DNA of 64,000 nucleotides, taken from the NCBI GenBank assembly GCA_022457155.1, contig JAJGOT010000319.1, positions 941,781-1,005,780 of the forward strand, written 5' to 3'. Positions 55,874 through 64,000 of this stretch are shown in pieces. The notes beneath the pieces are model-generated. The model saw only the letters and a program-made list of their open reading frames with translations, was not told the DNA's origin and did no database searches. The position numbers were made by a program, and so were the translations under genes. The stretch comes from Cladopsammia gracilis (Eukaryota; Cnidaria; Anthozoa; Scleractinia; Dendrophylliidae). How positions within the stretch are numbered: the first letter of the stretch is position 1; the number at the start of each line of letters is the position of its first letter.

Positions 55874-56555
55874 CCGGCCTGTTAAATCAATAAAATCGAT
55901 GATCAATGAAATCGATATCAATCGATATCAATCGATGCCAATTAATCGATTGATATTGGAAATCGATGATCAATCGATGACGTATGGTTTTGTGATAATT
56001 CGATTGACCATCGATTTCCAATAAAATCGATTAATTGATATCGATTTTATCGATAGCCATCGATCTCGGGTTATATGGACGGCAACATAGCAAGACTTAC
56101 CCTGGAACGGTTTTTGAAGTCACCAAAGCGAAGCGACTAAATCCCTCTGTAGGTGACCAACTTTGTCCGCGATCATCAGTCATCTTAAAAGCATTGCCAC
56201 GATCTTTCCTTTTCTTGCTTGTGGAGAAGTTGTCACCAATTGCAACAGTAAATGAACACTCCTGGTACCCTTTCACCCGGGCCTTTCACGACGACATCGG
56301 ATATCACAAGGGTAACTTCCCGCTCGCGATGCGGCGTGTCTTGACTACACATTGTGTTTGGAATTTTGTTACACGAGCTCCAAGAAAACGTGCAAAAATC
56401 GATAAAACCGATAATTTGCGGGACATTTTTTGTGATTATCGATTTATCATCGATTGGCCGATATCAATCGATATCAATTAACTAATTTTATCGATTGATA
56501 TCGATTGATCGATTGGATTTCCGATGATCGATTATCATCGATTTAACAGGCCGAG
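55874..56555. mobile_element. ATCGAT-rich inverted-repeat element, copy 2 (complete)
   Basis: A 682-bp element with ends CGGCCTGTTAAATC and complement GATTTAACAGGCCG, flanked by AATAAATC on both sides (55866-55873 and 56556-56563), an 8-bp target duplication as made by hAT-type elements. Arms of about 150 bp are full of ATCGAT. The middle (about 56060-56390) is not repetitive and has an exon-like open stretch on the minus strand ending in a GTAAGT donor at 56095-56100. Confidence 0.75.
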
Positions 56556-56563
56556 AATAAATC

Positions 56564-57559
56564 GCTTGCACTTTCTGTACGGCTGAGTCTGCTGTACGGC
56601 TACGCACTGATTGGTTAAAATTTCATTTCTATTGTTTTTCTTGAGTTTTGATTGGCTGAAAGAAACTATCCAATTTCTGAGCAGTTGCCTAGTTTTAACT
56701 TTCTTTACAAAAGTTCATACGAAAACTACACAAATTAATCTTTAATTTAGACAGTTTGAAAAATATGAAAAAAATGCCACCCCCAGATTATAGATAGATG
56801 ATATAATTATATAAAAAAAATGCCTATGTTTCTTCATTTTCGGAACCGACGTAGTAGTTATAAATTATGCAGGGCCCCTATTGATACCAGCCTAGTGCTG
56901 AAAGGCCAACCACGCTTAAATAAAGATGACTTGACTTGACGTACAAACTTCTCGGTAAGAAAAGAGAGAGAAGAATGACACATTGTTGTTCAGCATTGCC
57001 TTGGGGGAATTCTGAGGTCATACGACTGATTGCTGGAGTGATTGCTGGAGCGATTGCTGGACTGACTTGCTGGACTGATTGCTGCAATGATTGCTGGACA
57101 GATTGCTGGACTGATTGCTTTCATCACTCTTCCTCGGGAAGCATACGAATTTTATTCGTTTCCGCTCAGAATAATATTGAAATCTTCCATGGGAGAGGGG
57201 ACAGGGGCATTGTTTTCAAGCGCGTTTGAGGGGGAAGGGGAAGAGAGGGGGCTTAATGGAGAGAGAGGAGGGGGGGGGGGGGCTTATTATAATTAAGCGA
57301 AACGCGAGCAGTTCAACACTCATTTTTGTAATTCACCATACGTACTAAAAGCTCACGAGATACTGTACCCTGTGTGCCAATTCGTTTCTGGATTGCTACG
57401 TAAAGTTGTGACGTCACAAAAACTAAATTTGTGAAATTATGGGATTTGATGAGATATTTCGAAAGAAGGTAACTCTCAAATAAAGCAAGGACCACTTGGA
57501 CAAACAGCACGGCGAAGTGAAGCCGGATCTTGGAGTAGATCAGGATCAGCAGTAGTATT
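56564..57559. other. Intergenic DNA with short repeats
   Basis: No gene supported. A 12-bp minisatellite GATTGCTGGACT lies at about 57025-57120 and gives a Cys/Trp or Ile/Ala-rich artificial frame. A G-rich stretch with a G run is at about 57215-57290. A GATTGGCTGA-type motif near 56650 belongs to a common small repeat. Confidence 0.55.
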
Positions 57560-57599
57560 GAATAAAACTTAAAACTGATTGCAAGGCTGATCGGACAGC

Positions 57600-57670
57600 T
57601 ATAAAGGGTATTTTATTGCCCAATATTTCGGTTAGGCAAAACTAACCTTCATCAGGGGCTACAAAGAGCT
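57600..57670 (-). ncRNA. Hammerhead ribozyme-like motif in the inverted Penelope arm
   Basis: On the minus strand, CTGATGA (57655-57649), a 6-bp stem GGTTAG/CTAACC, and GAAA (57629-57626). Mirror copy of the motif at 58921-58995. Confidence 0.4.
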
Positions 57671-58000
57671 AAGTAAAAATGGAATAAAACGGTTACAAGA
57701 TATAAAATGATTAAAATGAAAGATTAAATATGATTGGTTAACAAAAATAAACAGTAGAAACGTTTACAAAAGCTACTATAAAAATAGAAATATATTAAGT
57801 TTCATCGCGTCTGTTCATCCCATAGGGTTCAAGAGTCTTGCCCTTGGAAATTAAAAATCCTTCTCTGGCCTTACGAATGGCGTCTCTGTCAGAGTTAATG
57901 AGTTCAAGGGGAATGAGTTCTATGTCATTGATTGAATGGCCAGGAAGAGTAAAGTGATCTGAAACGGCGGTAGGCTGATGAATGTGATGTTGGTTAATGT

Positions 58001-58789
58001 TACTTTAACACTCGTTCGAACGCACTCACATCCCATTTAATCAAGAGAGGATATAAACACCTTTTTATTAAAGAAGAAATAGAGAAAGTACGTCTGATTC
58101 CTCGCAGCGAAGCCCTCGAAACATCTAAGAGAAAAGAGTCTAACAGAATCCCATTTGTAGTAACATTTAATCCAGCCCTTCCGAACATACGTCGAACCAT
58201 TTTCAACAATCTGAACATTCTTCGTTCTTCACAACGATGCAAAGAAGCATTCCCTTCTCCTCCTCTCATATCGTACCGCCGATGCAACAACCTCCGTGAC
58301 ATTTTAGTCAGAGCCAAACACCGCAGACCACCCCCCCAAACACCAGGAGCTTTCCGCTGTAACAGAAATAGGTGCAAAACGTGTCCTTTTATCTCAGAGG
58401 GAACCACGTTTTACACCTTTTTCTCTACAAACGAACAACAATGAATACGACACCACATCTCTTGCTCATCTACGAATCTCATATATATGATACAGTGCTG
58501 CAGATGCAAAGTACAATACATAGGAGAGACTAAACGACATCTCAGCGACAGATTTGGCGAACACAGACGCGCAATCGAAAAAGCCATTAACCAACATCAC
58601 ATTCATCAGCCTACCGCCGTTTCAGATCACTTTACTCTTCCTGGCCATTCAATCAATGACATAGAACTCATTCCCCTTGAACTCATTAACTCTGACAGAG
58701 ACGCCATTCGTAAGGCCAGAGAAGGATTTTTAATTTCCAAGGGCAAGACTCTTGAACCCTATGGGATGAACAGACGCGATGAAACTTAA
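58001..58789 (+). pseudogene. Penelope-like C-terminal region with GIY-YIG endonuclease
   Basis: One frame from about 58001 to 58789, interrupted by a single TGA at 58442-58444. The first part has SHLIKRGYKHLFIKEEIEKV, VVTFNPALPNIRRTIF, SPPLISYRRCNNLRDILVRA and the RCKTC Cys pair, all typical of the region between RT and endonuclease. The last 100 residues (from 58487) form the GIY-YIG domain: VQYIGETKRHLSDRFGEH gives the YIG part and the Arg, and SDHFTLPGHS follows, ending YGMNRRDET. The RT is absent (5' truncation). Confidence 0.8.
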
Positions 58790-58920
58790 TATATTTCTAT
58801 TTTTATAGTAGCTTTTGTAAACGTTTCTACTGTTTATTTTTGTTAACCAATCATATTTAATCTTTCATTTTAATCATTTTATATCTTGTAACCGTTTTAT
58901 TCCATTTTTACTTAGCTCTT

Positions 58921-58995
58921 TGTAGCCCCTGATGAAGGTTAGTTTTGCCTAACCGAAATATTGGGCAATAAAATACCCTTTATAGCTGTCCGATC
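58921..58995 (+). ncRNA. Hammerhead ribozyme-like motif in the Penelope 3' tail
   Basis: CTGATGA (58929-58935), stem GGTTAG/CTAACC (58937-58942 and 58949-58954) with a 6-base loop, then GAAA (58955-58958) and a possible short third stem TATT/AATA. This is the order of the hammerhead core, and Penelope-like elements are known to carry such ribozymes. The cleavage site and the first stem are not clear, so activity is uncertain. Confidence 0.45.
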
Positions 58996-59023
58996 AGCCT
59001 TGCATTCAGTTTTAAGTTTTATT

Positions 59024-60349
59024 TCGAAAGAGAATGACGAAAAGTGCCTGCTTGCCAAAAAAATCAGCATCGTATTAAAATTTGGGGCCAGTGAGATATG
59101 AGCACTTTCACTCACTACAATAAAACACTTCTAATTTTGCCTCAGTTCCAAACGTTTGGAATTGAGGCAAAATTAGAAGGGTTTGTATGACGTCATCAGA
59201 GCATAAAAGTGCTCATATCTCATCCTCAAAAGCTGATTTTTGACCAAGCGAGTATTGCCGTGATGCTCTTACGGAATGTCGCATCTTATCCCATAATTTC
59301 ACAATTTTACGCATTTGTGACGTCACACTTCAGCCCGCTATTGTTTTGGTTTTGAAGGAAAAGAGGGGGAGGTGGGGAGCTTAAAAGAGAAGATGTCTTA
59401 ATAAATTTCTTGCTCCAAAAAGGGGAGTTCATTAGAGAGGGGGCTCATTTGAGAGGTGGGGACATAGAGAGGGGGCTCATTTGAGAGGTGGGGCTCAATA
59501 GAGGATTTACGGTGATTCATTTGACAAAAAAATATATATTCATACTGTGCAGCGGTTATTTTGAATGTTCTGAATGTTTTTAAAAAAGTGATTTCGGTTT
59601 ATTATAAATTATTAGTCAAGAACATTAGCACCTTTGTACGCTCTTTCTACAAAGCTCGCAGAATTTGTTTCTTCTTTCGCCGCATTTTCTTGCTATCTAT
59701 AATAAAGCTAGCCTGCGAGGGGGAGCAGAAGACTTTTTTGGATCTTTTTTCAGAAGCCCGAAAAACATTTGCTCTCGCAGGCTTTGATAAAGCTTCTATT
59801 GCAAGCGCAAGATTGAATCATGGCGCAATACCCTCATTATTAATGTTCTGCCACAACCTAGTACTGTACGCGACCGAAGCAGGCTAAACAAGAAGTGTAG
59901 ACAGCTTAAAATCGTGGCGTCTCTGACCCATTGCAGAAGACTACACTAAATTCACTTCATTCAGTAGCAGACACTTTAAACCACGATCGCTAACTGAAAT
60001 GGCAAGTTATATAAAACACAAAACTTGCTGATCATTAAATACAGAGAAAACAAAGACCGAAAAAAAAAAACACCAAAAAACACCCGTAGTTTTGTTTCAC
60101 AAACTGATATTTTCTCATAGGAACTGAATTAACTACGGAATAAGCATTCTTTAATATTTTTTTTCGCAAACGTGAAAAGGGTTCTTTGTTTTTAAAGTTA
60201 CTGAAACAATAGACAACGCATGTATACCGCAACTTTAATACAGTCAATCGGCGGAGCCGGCTCATAAACAACTAAGACTGACCCCGGGTAGCTTGTTGTA
60301 ACTCAGAGCAGCACGGAGCACTTGAGTGAGAAACTCAGAGCAACTCAGA
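59024..60349. other. Intergenic stretch, no gene called
   Basis: A fold-back around TTTGGGGCCAGTGAGATATG... and a TTGCCTCA/TGAGGCAA hairpin lies at about 59100-59220. G-rich GGGGCTCATTTGAGAGGT units are at about 59420-59500. A 108-codon frame at 59561-59887 (+) spans a GCCTGCGAG/CTCGCAGGC hairpin and has no known domain. A minor A run is at 60059-60070. Confidence 0.5.
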
Positions 60350-60950
60350 AGATGTCCGAAGATTCCCGAGGGAGATCTGAAGATGTTTCCATTACACACC
60401 AGCTAATTATGTGGTATTGATAGTTTACTCTTAGAGCGGTTTTCAATTGAGTGTACGAAGATTTCCGAGGGAGATCTGAAGATGTTTCGATTACACAACA
60501 GCTAATATGTGGTATTGATATCTTTACTCTTAGAGCAGTTTTCAATTGTGTGTCCTAGGATTTCCGAGGGAGATCCGAAAATGTTTCGATTACACACCAG
60601 CTAATTATGTGGTATTGATACCTTTACTGTTAGAGCGATTTTCAATCGAGTGTATGAAGATTTCCGAGGGAGATCTGAAGATGTTTCGATTACACAACAG
60701 CTAATATGTGGTATTGATATCTTTACTCTTAGAGCAGTTTTCAATTGTGTGTCCTAGGATTTCCGAGGGAGATCCGAAAATGTTTCGATTACACACCAGC
60801 TAATTATGTGGTATTGATGCCTGTACTGTTAGAGCGATTTTCAATCGAGTGTACGAAGATTTCCGAGGGAGATCTGAAGATGTTTCCATTACACACCAGC
60901 TAATATGTGGTATTGATATCTTCACTCTTAGAGCGATTTTCAATTGAGTG
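60350..60950. repeat. 100-bp tandem repeat array
   Basis: Six units of about 100 bp, each with a TTTCCGAGGGAGATCTGAAG part, a CACACCAGCTAAT.ATGTGGTA part and an AGAGCG.TTTTCAATTG end. Alternating variants (CACACCAGC and CACAACAGC, TACGAAG and CCTAGG) recur every second unit, suggesting amplification of a dimer. Confidence 0.85.
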
Positions 60951-61260
60951 TCGAAAGTAATTTCGCGATTGCTTTGGTTCATTGCTACGCTTTGTGATTG
61001 GCTAAAAAAATCTCGCGCCACTTTCTCAACCAATCAGAAACAAAACCAAAACCAATCGTGACTTGCCTGCACGCGTTTTCCCGCGCTTGGAGCCGGCTTC
61101 GTGTATTTGCTTCGAGCTGGAGCTCTGATTGGTTCAATGGATTGTTTATGACAGCTGTGATTGGTCAGAAAAATTACTTTGGTTTTGGTTTTACGACACT
61201 CAAATTAATGAAAACCGCTCTAACAGTGAAGATAAAATTGATATCTTCACATGCGTCGAG
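60930..61260. mobile_element. MITE with ends TTTTCAATTGAGTGTCGAAAG
   Basis: The left end TTTCAATTGAGTGTCG and right end CGACACTCAAATTAATGAAAAC are inverted, with AGTAATTTCGCGATTGCTTT and AATTACTTTGGTTTTGG inside. The left end is the same sequence as the end of the 100-bp units, so the tandem array seems to be an amplified terminal part of this element. A 139-codon frame at 60998-61417 crosses it and is not called. Confidence 0.65.
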
Positions 61261-62989
61261 ATGTGATTTTTTACTAAGTGAGAGAAATCCTTGTATTTCA
61301 CTGAAGTTTAATAATGATGTGCAACCATGGCGGACGAAACATAGCACCGAATATCAGATACGTGCACGTGAATTCCCTGTTGTATGCAAATTCCATGAAG
61401 AATTTATATTTGAGTAATCTTGCAAGGAAATTAGACAATTGCCTACTCTTCCCAACGCTGCACAATACGCAAATTTTACAATGAATTGAGTTAATTTGAA
61501 AGTTGTACGAGGACGAATTAAAGAGGGTTACAAGTTTAACCATGTTTTACACTTTACAACGGTTGCGGAAACAAACATTGTTCTGAGGGCCCACCCACAA
61601 TAATGCATTTTCGTCTGAAAACGCATTCATTTTCAAACATTACCTCGTAGCAATAACAGGTGGGTGTATATTAATAAAATGCTGGCTATTTGTATATAAA
61701 AGGTGTGTGAAGGGGGGAGGGGTCATACAAAGTTTCTGACTGATCGGGAGGGGGGGGGGGGGTGGGCAATAAGTAAATTCACTCCTTCGGATGAGGGAGT
61801 ATTACCTAATATTTTCCTACTTAAAGCCCATTTTCCAACCCCCCCCCCTCCTGATAATTATTGCACAGTCCCTAGGGTTTTTTAGCCCCTGTAGAAGGTT
61901 TGTTTTGCAAACCGAAATAACGCAAATCAGGAGCTTATGGTAATAAGCTCCTGCGCAAATATATTCAACTGTTTGTTTTTTTAGTCCATTTCTGTCTCCA
62001 TCTTTTCTTCTTACCGTTAGGATAAGTTTGCCGCTTTTACGTTTACTACTCCTCGTGTAATATTGGGTTTTGATCATTTTTTCTAGCTTTATTCAGCGAC
62101 CCCTAATATTTTATCTTATAACCATGCACTAAGAAACAAAACCATTTTTGGATGGTACCCTGTGTCTGTTGGAGTCACATGACCAGCCACGCCCTAAATT
62201 ATGCAAAATTTGGAATTTTCAGATTACGGCATGAAAATTAAATTAAAAGATCCCGTTTCTCCTTCCTTAGTCTTCAATTTACAAGGTAATACGTCAAATT
62301 AAACGGGGAATTGCGAAAACTGTTATTTCTGCATAATTATTCATTGTTTTCCTCTAGTCCCAGTCCCTCTCTAAAATTTACACGCTATAGTTTACAGAAA
62401 ACAAATAACTTTGGAAAACCCCGATTAGTTCCATAAACCCTGTGCTAATGGTCATTGATAGAAAACAAATTAAGTAGAAAAATATTTTTCCAAAATCTCG
62501 TAAATTTGGATCGAAAAAAATTGCTAAAAAATGGGCGTGGCAAGTCACGTGACGTAGCAAGTTCATTCATGTAAGCAAATTTTTTTCAACAATTAAAAGC
62601 CTCTTAGAAAGTTTAAAGTCAATAAGTCAAATATGTTTTAAAATAAACCACCCCCCTTTAAATCGAACGAGACCCATTCCTTAATTCACCCGAGAGGGCT
62701 ATTAGTTCCCTGGACCGAGGGTGGCATGATCGACCGCGGTTACCATAGCAACGATGCAGCTGCTGACCCTGATATGGTTGGTTTTGTTCATCCCCCCAGG
62801 TAACCTACCTCCACACATAAAATAAAGGAAGGGGGGGGGGGGGTTAAAACTTTTCATTTTGCACCACTTTCTCAGATAACTGAAATACATAAATATGAAT
62901 ATATGAAAACAAGAGAACATAACATGTTCTCTTGATGAAAACTATCAGTGGGTATATTACGAACTTACAATTGACCATCTTTCCATATG
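61261..62989. other. Intergenic stretch, no gene called
   Basis: G and C runs at 61750-61762 and 61843-61850, and a G run at 62833-62843. A decayed Penelope tail with a broken hammerhead-like core (CTGTAGA instead of CTGATGA, then GGTTTG stem and GAAA) lies at 61883-61918. No coding sequence was supported. Confidence 0.5.
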
Positions 62990-63355
62990 GCTTGGTAGCT
63001 CAGTGGATAGAGCATAATTAGGATCATATTTCACTCACGTTTCATTCGCATTTCACATACAATGTATATGACTTCCATGTATTCATTTTCATAACTACAT
63101 TTGCTTATACATGAAATTGCTCTTGGAACACTAAGATGAAAATATCATGGGTTCGAATCCCGTTAAAGCCTGAATTTTTTCAGGTTGGTTTTTCAACCGC
63201 TTAATTTGATAGCAAACTCGACTGCGAGGATCATATTTCACTTACGTTTCATCCGCATTTCACATACAATGTATATGACTTCCATGGATTCATTTTCATA
63301 ACTACATTTACTCATACATGAAATTGCTCTTGGAACACTAAGATGAAAATATCAA
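62990..63355 (+). mobile_element. tRNA-derived SINE split by a repeat unit
   Basis: The A-box region TGGCTTGGTAGCTCAGTGG (62989-63007) ends in GAGCATAA at about 63017. The B box GGGTTCGAATCCCG and the tail AAAGCCTGAATTTTTTCAGG resume at about 63148. Between them is a 128-bp unit (AGGATCATATTTCACTCACG start, GATGAAAATATCA end) that occurs a second time at 63227-63353 after the SINE tail. Confidence 0.7.
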
Positions 63356-64000
63356 ATGATTCCTCCAAGGAAAAACAAACTAAAATCAGTTTTACAACGA
63401 TTTTTTCCGAGACACAGGAGAAACTTGAAAAAATAGCCATTTTTTTCAATTTGCACAAGTCCATTTCCATCCTGGCCATCCTCAATTAAATTAATGCTCT
63501 TTTTTGGGCACTAGTTCAATATTTGTTAATAAAACTGGACCATTTCCATGATTGAAACAAATATGTTTTTTTATTTTTCAAAGTGATGCTAAAAATATGT
63601 GACATTGCTCCTAAACAATTATGGTAAACCAAGCCGGGTATGTTTAAGACTGTTTACTCTTTCTCTGTAAAATAAACATTTACACTGACGGTCCTCAGAG
63701 TGAGCCAGTGAGCATCATTGAGTAAGCACCATTGCTCATCTACTAAACGTTAAGCTTGTACAAGTTTTTTAATTTAAATGAAAAGTAGTTTATAGGTTTT
63801 ACCGAATAGCGCTTGTGTCGTATAATAAGATATTGGTCATGTCGGTCCGTACGTCATCTGACTTCGCGCGAGCCAAATATTCTCCCATCTGCCCCTAGCT
63901 CCCACTCAGTCAATAATAAGTATGGCCTAATTGCACAAAGAAATTGCAAAACGCCTTATATCAATTTCTATATCAATAGGCCATTTGCACGATGATGTCA
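63356..64000. other. Right end of window, nothing recognised
   Basis: AT-rich DNA without a gene, tandem array or clear inverted repeat. A 60-codon frame at the very end is not supported. Confidence 0.5.

Larger units (their letters stand above)
51385..56543 (+). repeat. Tandem segmental duplication, copy 2 (galactosyltransferase gene C)
   Basis: Direct copy of 44936-51379, adjoining it in tandem, 5.16 kb. It lacks the 1.28-kb segment of copy 1 and ends in an intact ATCGAT-rich element that continues past the duplication to 56555. Confidence 0.9.
57560..59023 (+). mobile_element. Penelope-like element fragment with inverted partial copy
   Basis: Arms of about 440 bp, 57560-57999 and 58584-59023, are inverted copies of one another. 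The right arm is continuous with coding sequence from about 58001 and contains the GIY-YIG C-terminus and 3' tail; the left arm is the same 3' part in reverse. This fits a 5'-truncated Penelope-like retroelement joined head to head with a second shorter copy, a known outcome for this group. Confidence 0.75.

Noticed and set aside
59561..59887. A 108-codon open frame
   Set aside because: It spans a hairpin, shows no known domain and has no gene-like context.
61883..61918. Second hammerhead-like site in a decayed Penelope tail
   Set aside because: The core reads CTGTAGA, so an invariant part is lost; kept only as a remnant in the intergenic note.
62989..63165. A functional tRNA gene
   Set aside because: A and B boxes match, but 128 bp lie between them with no tRNA intron structure and no visible acceptor stem; it is a SINE.

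Overview
The window looks like nuclear DNA of an anthozoan cnidarian, most likely a stony coral. This is an inference from content: intron-bearing genes with GT-AG splicing, secreted proteins built from PAN/apple, calcium-binding EGF, D8C (uromodulin-type) and ALK-like glycine-rich modules, intronless GT31 galactosyltransferases, and dense remains of DIRS, Penelope and LINE retroelements, MITEs, SINEs and satellites. No species can be named. No rRNA gene, intact tRNA gene or CRISPR array was seen.

Layout. 1253-6138 is a DIRS-like tyrosine-recombinase retrotransposon on the minus strand. Its terminal repeats are identical, but gag, RT/RNase H and recombinase are broken. 8674-40958 is a cluster of three modular secreted-protein genes. 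Gene 1 (+, 8674-17317; 391 aa) is signal peptide, PAN, EGF, three cbEGF, D8C. Gene 2 (-, 27051-23585; 361 aa) is signal peptide, PAN, a short fibrinogen-N-like exon, two cbEGF, D8C. Gene 3 (+, 36219-40958) has the same front half as gene 2 but ends in a glycine-rich domain, with a one-base frame break in its last exon. Exon lengths and phases close exactly for genes 1 and 2 (1176 and 1086 nt). Nearly all junctions are phase 1, so modules can be swapped without breaking frame; gene 2 looks like a mosaic of gene 1 (back half) and gene 3 (front half).

43380-55133 holds three intronless beta-1,3-galactosyltransferase-like genes on the plus strand. The second and third lie in a 5.2-kb direct tandem duplication (44936-51379 and 51385-56543) whose right breakpoint falls inside an ATCGAT-rich inverted-repeat element. 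Downstream are a Penelope-like fragment with a GIY-YIG domain, a hammerhead-like motif and an inverted partial copy (57560-59023), a 100-bp tandem array (60350-60950) and a tRNA-derived SINE interrupted between its A and B boxes (62990-63355).

The rest is introns and intergenic DNA full of hairpins, MITEs and simple repeats. The most unusual repeat is a family of about 320 bp with terminal inverted repeats and an internal tRNA-like A box/B box (copies at 17367, 40094 and 41162, the last with its core on the other strand). Exon models were made by eye from splice consensus, phase and paralogue comparison; no alignment or transcript data were available.
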